This document shows, piece after piece, positions 48,567 to 60,107 of a DNA stretch of 64,000 nucleotides; position 1 is the first letter of the stretch; each line of letters begins with the position of its first letter. The translations under genes and the position numbers were made by a program. The notes under the pieces were generated by a model. It had not been told where the DNA came from. It searched no databases and worked only from the letters and a program-made list of their open reading frames with translations. The stretch comes from Trifolium pratense (lineage: Eukaryota > Streptophyta > Magnoliopsida > Fabales > Fabaceae), in assembly GCF_020283565.1 (NCBI RefSeq), contig NW_025721064.1, positions 1 to 64,000 on the forward strand. The letters are read 5' to 3'.

Positions 48567-50095
48567 CTTGTTCTCATTGAACTCAATTGTCACATTTTGT
48601 GCTCAACTAAACTTAATAACTAACGACAACATGATTCTGATATCCTGTACCAATAGGAGATTTCAGTTACAATGTTTCTATCCAATCTGCTAAAAATTTC
48701 TATCCAATCACAATGTTTCTAATGGAAATACATTTCCAACAAAACAGACATAATTACACAAACTAATCACCTAAATCAACAACATTTTTTAATATCTAAA
48801 TCAACCCACCAAAACAATCGCAATCGAAACAAATTAAACAGTAATACACAAATTAGGAAACCATTTAGTACATCCAATGGTACATATGAGTAATAATCCA
48901 CAATTCCAAAATAATCAAACCTAATTCCCAAAATATAATTAGGAAACCATTTAGTACATCCAATGGTTTTAATCTTGTGAAATTAGAAAATGATCAAACC
49001 AAAATAAAACCTAATTCCCAAAATCAAAGTAAAAATATAGCTCTAACCTGTTTTCTTTTCACCATTTTGTGTTTGGTTCCTTCAAATGTTGGCGACGGTG
49101 AAGATGATGAAATGATGTTGATGATGAACGGCGTTAATGGCGACGGCGTTAATGGCGACGGCGACGGATGAAGTGATGTTGGGTGATGACGGCGTTAATG
49201 GCGAGGGTGATGACGGCGTTAATGGCGAGGTTGATGATGATGGCGACGGTGAAGAGAGTTACGATGTTGATGATGATGAAAATGGTTTAACTTGGAGTTG
49301 GAGTTGCTTATCAAAAAAAAAAAAAAAGTAACTTGGAGTTGGGCTTTTTTGGATATGGGTTTTGGAATGGGGGGTGTATGACAAAGGAGGGGGTGCACGA
49401 AGCAGACTTATGCACCGTGCATAAGGATGGCTTATGCACAGTAACCGGACCCAAAATAATCTATGCTGTTGAACGTAGAAAATATTTGGTTAAAAAAATA
49501 TCATAGTCATTTGAAAAATTAATTAAATTATGAATAATTAGTTCTTCACTAAACCATTTTATTTTCGGTATAATAGAGAGCTAAAAGCCCAAAACCGATG
49601 TGTTTCTAACGTAACCAAATTATGCTAAGTAACGGATTTAGTCTCCCTAATTTTTGTTTTAGTTAGGATTACGTTTCTATCTTTTTGTAAGTTTTTTCAC
49701 ACGGCAATATATTTTTTTGTATTTGAATATCTTCTACGTGCAACTGCATAGATTATTTTCTTCCATTAAGTTTTTTAACAAGGTAGCTGTTCATCATTCT
49801 TTAGATTTTTTTTTTTTTGCCTAGTCTTTCAAGCTCGCTTAATTATATCTTTAGTTCATAGTAATATTTTTCTGAGTGTCACAAATAATATGTGATGATT
49901 TTAAAGCGTAAACATAGATGAAATGTCATTACTATCAACATAATATTTTTACACTCTAATTTTTGCTTAAAAAATTATATTCAAAACCAATTTTACAAAA
50001 TTATTTTTAAATGTTTCTAACTAATTAAAGTAGTAGTATTAAATTCAGCATTCTAGAATGGCGTCTTGAGACTGCAATTTATAATCGACAAAGAC
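48567..50095. other. Region right of the gene fragments
   Basis: No gene. 48857-48970 holds two copies of the AAACCATTTAGTACATCC palindrome motif. 49081-49290 is a GA-rich imperfect repeat of GGCGAC, GTTAATGGC and GATGATGA units with open frames on the + strand but no domain. Near 49408-49427 lies CTTATGCACCGTGCATAAG, an almost perfect palindrome, followed by GTAACCGGACCC. After about 49460 the DNA is plain AT-rich. Confidence 0.5.
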
Positions 50096-50099
50096 TGCA

Positions 50100-50345
50100 A
50101 TATTAATTTTGGTGCAAGTTGAATATTATAAGATCAGGACTCCACAATTTCCTCTAATTAATTTTTGGGTTTGCATTTGATAATGTGAAGCTGAAAGCTA
50201 CAACATTCAATCAACCCAAAGAGTACACATATCTTGCCGTAGCCCGTGATAGCTTCCAACAACTCAATTTTTGAACTATTCACAAAATTCCTGAGAATAT
50301 TCAATTTAAAATAAACTAAATCAACCCAAAAATAAATAAAAATAA
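50100..50345. repeat. Segment duplicated at 55660-55925
   Basis: Shared blocks in the same order and strand include TGATAATGTGAAGC, CAACCCAAAGAGTAC, ATTGCCGTAG/CTTGCCGTAG, GCTTCCAAC, AACTCAATTTTTGA and AAAATAAACT. Divergence is substantial, so it is an old repeat or segmental copy. No coding potential. Confidence 0.6.
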
Positions 50346-50929
50346 ACTAAGCTTGCAAATAATTTGTTAAAGATCAAAACGTCGTCGAATTTAAGATTAT
50401 TAATCATTCTAGTGGTAAACACGACTGATGGATTGACCCGGCAACATATTCACGCAAAAATAAAAGAAGTTGAATATCATACTATTTCAACTTTCAAGTT
50501 AATAAAGTAAGAATAAAGAATATAATTTATAAGTCAAAAAAACAAAGAATATAATTTATAGTATTGTTAGGATAAAATAGTTTTCTAACAAAGTAACAAA
50601 TATTTAATTTGAACTTTTTGTATGTTTATGCATTTATTTTAGAAATACTACTTTTTAATTTTCTACCGCCTTTTAGCCCGGCCCCCATAGGGGTGCAGGG
50701 TGAGTGACGGCATGTCGGCATCAGATCTTAAAATTTTGGAGTTCTCGATTCAAAATTTTGAGATCCTAAAATAATAGTTATATATTATTAGTGTTTATAA
50801 AATATCAGATGTATTCAAATTATTAATTTTGAAGCGCTATAATAATAGTTATAGATTATTAATATCCATAAAATATCACATGTTTAGTAAAAAAAAATCT
50901 TAATCAAGTACAAAACTAATAATTACACG

Positions 50930-51065
50930 TTTTTTTGACTAGGAATTGTCTCTCTTCTCAACCGAATTTTCTCCATATGCACGAGCCATAAAATTGAACT
51001 TGTGATCACATGTTTAAGAGGACCAAAACTTTTACCGTTAGATCAATTTATTATTGATATTTCTT
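50930..51065 (-). mobile_element. SINE, same family as 24778-24945
   Basis: The minus strand reads TTGATCTAACGGTAAAAG (worn A box), CAAGTTCAATTTTATGGC (worn B box) and GAGAAAATTCGGTTGAG, matching the 24.8-kb copy. Confidence 0.6.
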
Positions 51066-51345
51066 ATGTTACTTATAATTTAAATAGATGATGATTTTTT
51101 TAACTTTTAACATTTTTTTATTAGGGTCTATTTTCAATATTTAAACCGGGCCTCCAAATAGTCAGGACCGACCCTGGTTTTAACCGGTGTCAGATGACCT
51201 ATGAGACACACAACATATCTACTCATAATAACCAAATTATTTTCTCCATACTACTACTACCATTATTATTATTATTTTGTCATCCGAATCCAAGAATCGA
51301 CTAATATTAGGGACACTACTTCCATAGTTCACCAGCATTTTGGCT

Positions 51346-51850
51346 CATTTAAAATTGGTATTTTGGTATGTATAGTTTAGCCCCACGCATAATGTGATAC
51401 TGAAAGAATTCAAACTTGAGACCTTAAAAAAAGTATACTCTAAAGTCTCAAATCACACGTGACCAACCTATGCGAATTATGAGAACGGATTGTCTCAAAT
51501 TTTTTGTCTCTATGTTTCTCAATTGTTCAATTCCCACCTTTAAGTTCATCTTTTTTCTCTTTTTCTCCTCTCTCTTTGTCTCCCTCCTTCCCTCCTTCCC
51601 TCCTTCCTTAGCCTCATTTAAAGTATGAATTTCGCTCTATATAGTCTAGCCCCACACATAAAGTAATACCGAAAGAATTCAAACTTGAGATCTTAAAAGC
51701 AGTACACTTTAAAATCCCAAAGCATTTCAAGACCAACTTATATATATGAATTATGAGAATCGATTGTCTCAATTTTTTCCTTATATTTCTCAATTGTTCA
51801 ATCTCTGTCTTTAAGTTCACCTTTTTTCATTTTTTTCTTCTCTCCTCCCA
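51346..51850. repeat. Tandem duplication of a ~255-bp segment
   Basis: Copies at about 51346-51600 and 51605-51850 share GAATTCAAACTTGAGA, GAATTATGAGAA, GATTGTCTCAA, TTTCTCAATTGTTCAAT and TTTAAGTTCA in the same order. They are joined by a CCCTCCTT microsatellite (51581-51608) that may have mediated the duplication. Confidence 0.75.
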
Positions 51851-51950
51851 AATCAATGTCTAATTTTTTTACCATAATGTCAAATATATAGTACAAATTA
51901 AACTTTATTAAGACAAATAGATATATTTGTATGGATATACTGTATATATA

Positions 51951-52290
51951 TGCATTGCACGTATATATAGTATTTTAATTTTAATAATGACACAAAGTAA
52001 GGGCGTGTTTGGTAACACAAATAAGCTAGCTTATAGCTTATTATATGAGGTTATAAGCTTGTTTTAAAAAATTAGAGATGTTTGGTAACAAGCTTTTTGT
52101 ACTAGCTTATAGCTTTTTTATATATGCATTGCACGTATATATAGTATTTTAATTTTAATAATGACACAAAGTAAGGGTGTGTTTGGTAACACAAATAAGC
52201 TAGCTTATAGCTTATTATATGAGCTTATAAGCTTGTTTTATAAAATTAGAGATGTTTGGTAACAAGCTTTTTGAACTAGCTTATAGCTTT
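51951..52290. repeat. 174-bp direct duplication covering the left half of a MITE
   Basis: TGCATTGCACGTATATATAG occurs at 51951 and again at 52125, and the following about 165 bp match closely. The copied block includes flanking DNA plus the left end (GGGYGTGTTTGGTAAC) of the MITE at 52175-52556, so the duplication is younger than that insertion. Confidence 0.85.
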
Positions 52291-52556
52291 TTTTCAGATG
52301 CTATTTCAAGTAGCATATGAGCTTATAGCTTATAGCTTTTTACACTTTATTCCATTTTTACCATTTAATTTAACAACTACACACTCTAAAAAATAAACTA
52401 CCCACTATCAATTATGTAATTTTATATTTAATAACTACTTTAAAAGCTAATTTTACCAAACACTTTAATTTCAATAAGCTAACTTTTCAGCTATCAGCTA
52501 TAAGTTAGCTTTTCAGCTATCAGCTACTTTATAACTTATTTTTACCAAACATACCC
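52175..52556. mobile_element. PIF/Harbinger (Tourist-like) MITE
   Basis: Ends GGGTGTGTTTGGTAAC and TTTTTACCAAACATACCC are inverted repeats, flanked by the 3-bp target duplication TAA (52172-52174 and 52557-52559). The body repeats AGCTTATAGCTTATT motifs in both orientations, allowing strong fold-back. Confidence 0.78.
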
Positions 52557-52734
52557 TAAATCAACATCCACATTACCTACAATCAGGGCTAGATGCATTT
52601 ATAGCATGCATTGTAGACTAATGTCCCACAACCCACTTTTTTTTTTTACTAATGCCCCAGAAACTTAATTGTTTGTTTTTGGTTATTTTATAGTGACAGA
52701 TTTTTTACGGTCATTTAAAAATAATTAATTTTTT

Positions 52735-52910
52735 GACGAACAATGAATTGGTTGTAAGGGTTTTAGTCTCGTCAAGTATATTGTTAGAGGTTCGATTTCT
52801 GACTCATGCGTATGGAGAAAATTCGGTTTGAATGAAATAACCTACCTCGTTTCCTCCATAGATTCCCCGAGGGAAATTATTGATCATTATTAACAGTAAA
52901 AAACTTCGTA
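52735..52910 (+). mobile_element. SINE, same family as 24778-24945
   Basis: GAATTGGTTGTAAGGG (A box) and AGAGGTTCGATTTCTGAC (B box) are followed by the shared CTCATGCGTATGGAGAAAA and TTCGGTTTGAATG body. Confidence 0.65.
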
Positions 52911-52984
52911 CCAATATCATGATAACAAAAAAACTTTTATTAAAATAAATTAAAATTTGTGGATACACAATATAAATTTATTTT

Positions 52985-53100
52985 TAATCAAATTTTCTCC
53001 GTATGTAAAGAGTCAAGAGAGTCGGAGACTAAATTTCTAATCACTTATTTAGGGGTATTCTCTACCAATTTGATAAATTCATTGTTGATAACAAAAATTT
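52985..53100 (-). mobile_element. Worn SINE, same family
   Basis: Minus strand: AACAATGAATTTATCAAATTGGTAGAG head and ACGGAGAAAATTTGATT body. The B box is degraded. It lies about 75 bp from the + strand copy at 52735, in opposite orientation. Confidence 0.5.
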
Positions 53101-53462
53101 AACTATAGATTAATAATTTTAGTTTGGAATCAATTTTGTGGGTTAAATCTTTAGTTCTTAGGTGAAAGAAGTTATAATAATCTAGAGTTTAGCCTTAAGG
53201 TAAATAAAATCTGACAAAAAACTGTTTTACTTAAGAATTGAACTCGACTTTCAAAAATAAATTATTTTTTGATAAAATGTATTTTTTTATAGCATAATAT
53301 ATTACTTATATATACGACATATTTTGGTAGAAACTAAAATAATATATGTATTTAATGATGTAATCTTTACTTCTGAAAACAATTTTGATATTATAAATAT
53401 TTTTTGAACCTAAAATTTTGTCTAATTTAAAGTTTAAATTGGATCATTGTCTCTCACCTTTA

Positions 53463-53800
53463 GGGTGTGTTTGATTTGTTAAAGGGTAAGTACTGGACAT
53501 AACAGTACAAGACAGAACAGCACAACACATGACAGAACAGCACAGAACAAACTTTTGGGATATTGAACATTTTTTTGTCTTATACGATATTTTGTTAATA
53601 AAATGGTATTTTGGCATTTTAGACAACTTGTACTGCGGACAAAAAGTTGTGCTGTGGTTTAGTGAGGTACCAAAACTTCTATTTTTGTCCTGTCCATTGC
53701 TTCCCAGTTTGTCCAGTTCCTGAAACAGTTTTACAATCAAACACAGTACAACTACAGATGTCCTGTCCAGTCCCTTATTTTTAGCGAATCAAACGGACCC
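53463..53800. mobile_element. PIF/Harbinger-like MITE (338 bp)
   Basis: The left end GGGTGTGTTTGATTTG and right end CGAATCAAACGGACCC are inverted repeats that extend about 40 bp with gaps (including GTACTGGACA and TGTCCAGTCCC). It is flanked by TTA (53460-53462 and 53801-53803). The body is rich in GACAGAACAGCAC and TGTCC repeats. No coding capacity. Confidence 0.82.
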
Positions 53801-54277
53801 TTAATTTTATTTTTATGAGGTTGAAGATTTTTATTTTAGACTCATAAAAGAACTCTTTTTACCTGAACGGGAAATTTAGTTCTTTTTGCGGACTCAACGG
53901 GAAATTTTCCCTGAACTTAATTTAGTTGTTTTTTCTTTCTATATTGCATAAAAAAATATGTTAGAAATAGTCAATGACTTAAAAAAAAAAAAAATTAAAA
54001 GAAGTCAATACCTTAGTCGGTAACCATCCTAGCACACCATATTGGACTATAAAAAAATAAAATTAATTTGCAAATTAAAAATGGTTTTTTATGATATATA
54101 ATACTAGTATACTGTGTGTAAGGATATTTTATTTTATACACACGATTTGTCTGGTCTAGCTTGGAGGAGAAAAGAAAAATGAATAATAGATTTAAGATTT
54201 CTTTTAGTCAGCGATTTAGTAATTAAATTTTTTATCTTTAAACTAAATTTATAGAGTGATCAGAATTCAACTTCTGT

Positions 54278-54280
<3 letters not shown>

Positions 54281-54321
<41 letters not shown>
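54281..54321. repeat. (TA)n microsatellite
   Basis: About 20 TA units in plain AT-rich DNA. Confidence 0.95.
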
Positions 54322-54326
<5 letters not shown>

Positions 54327-54466
54327 GATATTCCTATCAATTGAACAAAATTTACAGAGACATTGATTCAAGAAATTTCCGAGTTCAAATAAACATGTAA
54401 ATAATTATCTTTTACAATTCATTTTGTTAGATAGACTTAGTAAACATGTAAATCTGTGGGTTGAAG

Positions 54467-55249
54467 TAGGGGTGTACATGGGTTGGGCAAATCCGGTCGA
54501 CCCGGTCAAACCCACCCAACCCAACCCAAAAAAGTGGGTTGGGTCGGGCAAGTGAGTGGATATGGATTTCAAAAATGAAAAACCCATTAAAAAAATTGGG
54601 TTTCGGGTAAAACCGGACCCAACCCAAAAAACCCACTAACCCACTAGTGCTATGTTTCTTGAAATTTTTTTATGAAAATACTAAAGATTTTTTCATTTGA
54701 TTATTAAATATTTTTTATATTGAAAATGAGTTATACTATTTTTTACGAAAATAAAAAAGATTGAATAATTTTTATAAACAAATATGATAACTTTTCGCAT
54801 TATTTTTTAAAAATTTAAAAAATTTGAATAATTTTCATAAACAAATATAGTGATTCATGGTTTAGTCATTTGATATTAAAAAAAGCAAAAAAATCATTTG
54901 GATAACACGCTATCCAGCCCGTAAATTAGTAGATTTACACACAAAAATGAGTGATTATTTTTTATAGTGAAAAAAAGTTACCCTATTTTTCAAGAAGATA
55001 CATTGATTGAGTTATTTTTTATGAGAAAATATGATGATTCAATATTTAGATATTTAATAAAAAAAATAGAAAAATAATTTGGGTAACCCACAACCCAACC
55101 CAATCCAACCCGGAAATTAGTGGATTTACCCAACCCGGCCCAATGTTATAACGGGTTGTTATTTTACTAAACCCAACCCGGAGTACCATATGTGGTTTGA
55201 GTTTTGGTTTTGGCCAAACCCAACCCAATCCGGCCCACGTACACCCCTA
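54467..55249. mobile_element. Non-autonomous hAT-type element (783 bp)
   Basis: Ends TAGGGGTGTACATGGGTTGG and GGCCCACGTACACCCCTA are inverted repeats, and an exact 8-bp target duplication GGTTGAAG flanks them (54459-54466 and 55250-55257). Both subterminal parts are stacked with CCCAACC/GGTTGGG motifs, and the middle is AT-rich. No transposase. The ends do not match the autonomous element at 42761, so a different source is needed. Confidence 0.88.
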
Positions 55250-56256
55250 GGTTGAAGACATGAGAAATTGGGGATGAAGAATTTTGGATTTGTGAAAAGA
55301 TAATTCTACAATGTTACATTTATCTCAATTGTATTTCAGCACTGTGTTTTATGGAATTGTTTGTGAGATGAATATTTTTTTAGAATTTTGTCGCTGTTGT
55401 TGTTTTATTGGTGTTAATAGCGAGACCGAAATCGTGGATGAAATAATTCATGAGACTGTTATTTGATAAAAAGAAATACGGAGGATTAAACATGACAATT
55501 GTAATATTTAGAGAGATTAAGGATTTAGATAGTATGTTAGAGGTCATGAGTTCGATCATCAGCAAAAAAAAATTTATTAATTTGAGTATTATGTTTTGTG
55601 ACGAAGTCAATTGAGTCGCAGAAGAATTATGAACGATTAAAATAAATCTTTAATAAAAAACTTATAGGTTGAATACTAGTAGAACTATTTACAAGATCAG
55701 ACTCTAATATTTCTTTTCTTTTTTTTTTTTTTTTTTGGTTTGCATCATGATAATGTGAAGCAGAAACAAAACAACACTCAAGTTCAACCCAAAGAGTACT
55801 CGAACTTTGAATATATTGCCGTAGTATACCTTGACTCTTTGAATGCTTCCAACTCAATTTTTGACCTGTGCAAAAAATTCTAAATATTCACATTAAAATA
55901 AACTCAGTTTGTTAGTATTTTTTTAAAGAGCAAAATATTGTCAAATTAATTAGATATTTATTTCTTTCGCTCTCAAATATAAGCAAAATTTAATTAAAAA
56001 ATTGATATATTTAGTATAAATTTTAAACCAAATACTTTAACTTTCTTTAACCAATTTATTTTTTCCGATATAGATGAGGGCATACGCCCGAGTCTTTAAC
56101 CAAATTTGTTTATATTTCAACAATTTTTGGGTACAATATATTTGAACAATTTTATGAATCCAAAGAATCCAAAATTTAAAAATAATATTAAATATTAATA
56201 GTATTATCTAATATGAGTAAAATAAGTTTTCCTTTAAAATTTAAAAATAGTAACTA

Positions 56257-56267
56257 CTCCTTCCGAT

Positions 56268-56355
<88 letters not shown>

Positions 56356-56481
56356 AAAATGTTTAATTTTTAGATTCATCGTAAAATTGATGTATCTAGA
56401 CAACATTATATAATCTGTATACATCAAATTTACAATGAATCTTTAAAGTAAATATTTTCTTATATAAAGAACCAGATAAAG
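56257..56481. mobile_element. Stowaway-like MITE with an internal (AT)n expansion
   Basis: CTCCTTCCGATCC opens the element. Outside the AT tract the two arms pair for about 60 bp (AAGAAAATGTTTAA...TTCATCGTAAA against TTTACAATGAA...AAATATTTTCTT). TA dinucleotides flank it (56255-56256 and 56482-56483). An (AT) run of about 88 bp (56266-56353) has grown inside the left arm. It sits 390-610 bp before the PR-10 start codon. Confidence 0.72.
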
Positions 56482-56534
56482 TATTAAATAGCATTATTCG
56501 TCCACAAGTCCTAACTCAACAGAATGTCAAAATT

Positions 56535-56635
56535 GTTAAACCAAACGTTATGACCGGAGTTCGAATTCCAACATTCTCACTTATGTGTGTGAGTTTACGA
56601 TGACTGTTTTTTCGTCTATCTAAAAAAATAGCATT
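56535..56635 (+). mobile_element. SINE fragment
   Basis: A B box GGAGTTCGAATTCC, then TTTACGATGACTGTTTTTTC and a 7-A tail. The head is not clear. Confidence 0.4.
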
Positions 56636-56639
56636 ATCC

Positions 56640-56866
56640 AAATTCATGTCGCAATGTCAATAAAAAATGGCCCCCAACGACATGGTAGTAGTCAACTAGT
56701 CATCAATCTTCATCCAATTGGCTATCCAAAGTATAAACAATACATCTTCTCTCTTATAAATACTAGACTCAACTTCACTCATAAACCACACAGCTAGGCA
56801 ATTAAGCAACTTCTTAATTATAATTATTTTCATATCTAGTCTCATAATTCAATTAATATCACCATC
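56640..56866 (+). promoter_or_regulatory. Promoter and 5' UTR of PR-10 gene A
   Basis: CCAATTGGC at about 56714, TATA box TATAAATA at 56755-56762, and a leader ACACAGCTAGGCAATTAAGC. The same elements in the same order lie before gene B (63400-63571), with about 170 bp of recognisable similarity, so the duplicated gene brought its promoter along. Confidence 0.65.
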
Positions 56867-59085
56867 ATGGGTGTTTTAAATTTTGAGGATGAGACAACTT
56901 CCATTGTAGCTCCTGCTAGACTTTACAAAGCTCTAGTTACGGATGCTGATATCCTTACCCCAAAGGTTATTGATGATATTAAGAGTGTTGAAATTGTTGA
57001 AGGAAATGGTGGTGCCGGAACTATCAAGAAACTCACTTATGTTGAAGGTCGGTAATATTTTATTCAGTCTCATATATAAGTAAAAATTTATTTTTTAAAT
57101 TTATTCAATATATAACTAATATATGTGACTTGTAATATAGACCGAATACATAATTGATTAGTTATCTTATGAATTCAAAAAACATATTTTTATATACCGG
57201 CCGGAAGGAGTAAATAAATATGAGATTTTTTTTTGATAATCCAGTAAATATGAGATTAATTTCAATATACTATTAGAGTAAAATATTTTACACGTCAATC
57301 AATTACAAATAATATTTTGTTGGTTTATAAGATACTTAAAAGTCAACTATATACAGTGATCTAATAATTGTGGTTGACTGATTATATAAAGAAATTTTAC
57401 AATGCATATGAATTACTATTAAATTTTATCGTTATATTATACATTTTTTGGCAAAAATATATACATATAATTTTTAATGTCTCATATTTTTGACGAAAAT
57501 ATTTGATCCACAACATAATATTTGTTGTAGAAGTAAAAAAAACCAAATATTTGTTGTAATAACATGTATAAAGACTATTTTATTTATGACTTTATAATTA
57601 TATGTCACAATATTGTATTGGGGTAAAACAATTACCACAATTTATAAAAGTATACAAGAGAATGTTTAAGACACTAGTTATGGTTTTGTCTTCATTTTTA
57701 AGTTGAAGTGATTAATAAACTAAAAGAATAAATAATCACTTTGAGGAGAACAAAATAAATTATCACTTATTGGTCAGATTTTTCTAACCTCACGACCGAA
57801 CTTTGAATTACGGAGCCCCTTACTTTAAAAATCAGAAAGTTAATATAAAAAAAAATGATCACTTTACTAACCAAGTAATTAGTTTTAAATAATTAATAAA
57901 TTTAACTTAAAAAATAATTGTTCTAAAGAACTAGAATTTGATTTTTGATGGAATAACTTTTTTGAAAAAAAATTGTATAATTTTTTGACACTTGAGTTTA
58001 TTTTTTTCTTCACTTTACCGCTTAATTCTTTACTCTAAAAAACCGGAGGATTGGCACAATTTTATTTATCACTTTACCACTAAATTGTGAAACTTTCTGC
58101 AAAAAAGAAAACGATACTTATTTTTGGTAAACAACAAGACAAAAATTATAGTACGTACGTACTTATCAGAAAATTGACAATTTAGTAAGTTTCTACTTTT
58201 AACAAAAAAGAAGTATAAGTTGCTACTTTCTGTGATCTCATCTTTTATACATGGAATGGGTAATCCTTTTTAACAGTACAAAAATAGTGGAGCTTGGCAT
58301 GTTTGAAAGAATGCGAGAATATTCTTATGATGATATCATTTTTTTGTACAACTTGTGATGAAATCATTACTAGTATTATATTCATTACTTTGTTTTTTTT
58401 TTTGTACACTTATATATACAAAACTGTAAATTATTTTCAATAGTTTCTTATACGAATTTTTAATACAAGATGCCACAAAATATGCCTTTTAATTATTGAA
58501 TTGATATTCTTCGAATTAACAGTTAAGTTTAATTCAACGCTATAAAACAAGTTGTAAGGTATTTTCATGAGCTTAGCCTAATTGGTAAGGAATATCGCAT
58601 TTTATATGTAAGGGTCGTGGTTCGAACCCCGAACATTTCACTTATCCACTAAAACAACTAATAAAGTAAATATTATCTCTACTAATAAACCTATGTTCAG
58701 GCATCTTTCTTTAAACCGATGTAAGAATCTATTAACAAATATATAAATTGGTACCTAAGTAATAATTACAAATTAATTATGATGTGCAGATGGTGAAACC
58801 AAGCATGTGTTGCAGAAAGTTGATTTAGTAGATGATGCTAACTTGGATTACCACTACAGCATAATTGGTGGTGATGGGCTTCCAGACACAGTTGAGAAGA
58901 TTTCATTTGAGGCTAAATTGTCTGCAGGCCCAAATGGAGGATCCATTGCAAAGTTAAGTGTGAAATACACCACCAAAGGTGATGTTATTCCTAGTGAAGA
59001 GGAACTCAAGAGTAACAAAGCTAAGGGTGATGGTCTTTTCAAGGCCCTTGAGGGTTATGTTTTGGCTAATCCTGATTACAACTAA
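56867..59085 (+). CDS. PR-10/Bet v 1-like protein, gene A
   Basis: Intracellular pathogenesis-related class 10 protein; the family forms a hydrophobic ligand cavity (cytokinins, flavonoids and similar small molecules are known ligands) and is induced by stress. Exons 56867-57047 and 58790-59085 give 158 aa, the family norm, with the intron in the conserved position inside the codon after VE (G|AT, phase 1). The glycine-rich loop [10 protein letters not shown] (residues about 47-56) is intact, as are the YSIIGGD block and the C-terminal helix ([16 protein letters not shown]). No signal peptide, as expected. The intron, 1742 bp, is long for this family because a MITE and a SINE have inserted. 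Its partner gene B lies about 4.5 kb downstream on the same strand. Confidence 0.95.
57062..57213. mobile_element. Stowaway-like MITE in the PR-10 gene A intron
   Basis: The left arm CAGTCTCATATATAAGTAAA and right arm ending TATACCGGCCGGAAGGAG are imperfect inverted repeats of the CTCC...TATATAA type with TA at the edges. It starts only about 15 bp after the splice donor. Confidence 0.55.
58563..58735 (+). mobile_element. tRNA-derived SINE in the PR-10 gene A intron
   Basis: A box TTAGCCTAATTGGTAAGG and B box GTGGTTCGAACCCCGAA are both near consensus, followed by a SINE body without tRNA-like 3' pairing. It is in the same orientation as the gene and about 55 bp before the acceptor. Confidence 0.72.
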
Positions 59086-60098
59086 AGCATATAATAATTA
59101 AGTGATTGGTTATGCTATTTTTTTTATTTTTTTTTAAAAAGTGCTTGCTTATATATTATGTGTGGTGAATTTGGGTGGCAATGTAATTCTGTTTTTTCTT
59201 TCCTTTTGTTGTGGAAGTGTGAGTGTGAGATTGTAAGTCATAACTTATGTGTACCTCCCTCCAATAATTATAAATTATAATAATACTTCATCTATTTCTT
59301 TTCGCTTGACTTTTTTAAGAAAATTCTTACTATTTATATTTGTGTTATTTGAGACAGTTAAAATAAAGTTGTTTTGTCAGAAAAGTTAGAAGGTTGGATT
59401 TTGATCTTGAAAAGAGGGATTCGTAAAAGATACGTTCGAATGGAGATTCAAACCAATGCGGGGTACACACTCATAGAATGAAGGAGAAAGTGAAATAAGG
59501 TTATGAGATGAGAAAAATAGGGTTTAATGAAGGAGAAAGTGAAATATAATATTCTAGTAGAGACTTATTTGACCTAAATTAGTAAGAGACTTGTTCTAAA
59601 CAAATAATAATTAGATTACTCTAGTGATGAAGTTTGTTGTTAGAAGGTTATGGAACGATGGAAAGAGGTTCAAGGCACGGCGATGATTGGTGTTGTACAG
59701 TGGCGACGGTACCTATAAAAGAGGTTAGCACTCCAACACTCAAATAAGTATGTGATAGACGTGGAATGAGAAGTAGATATGAATGAATCGAACCTTGGTA
59801 CGAACATGGTTCACACTTAAATAGGCGAATCTATTGTAACTGCTTCTGCAGAGTATGATGAGGAATACAAGGAGACATTAAGATCAATCTGACAGTCCAT
59901 GAATGTTGAAGCGACAAATTCATTGTGGCAATATCCTGTGTGCTACAAAAGTAAATTTGAGTCTGTTGTTGGGAGCGACATCATAATGGATTGGGTCATC
60001 GATAATTGACAGTTGATATGAGTCTTGGCCCAGTCCAAAACAAGACTATTATATATGTATCATTTCAAAATTAAAAAATTGAAGGGACTAATTTGGCT
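59086..60098. other. 3' flank of PR-10 gene A, no further gene
   Basis: The first 200 bp are probably 3' UTR (TTGTAAGTCATAAC region). 59400-60060 is less AT-rich and looks like old repeat DNA (GGTACCTATAAAAGAGGTTAG, GGTTCACAC), but I found no ends or coding frame. Confidence 0.4.
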
Positions 60099-60107
60099 TA
60101 ATAAAAT

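Noticed and set aside
36636..49460. One 13-kb Mutator-like element bounded by GGGTCCG-type ends
   Set aside because: Only about 11 bases match between the ends and no 9-bp target duplication is visible; kept only as a weak idea under the palindrome finding.
56213..56413. 66-aa frame with a (YI)n tract
   Set aside because: It is a direct translation of the AT microsatellite.
58563..58735. tRNA gene in the PR-10 intron
   Set aside because: Good A and B boxes but no cloverleaf; SINE-like body.
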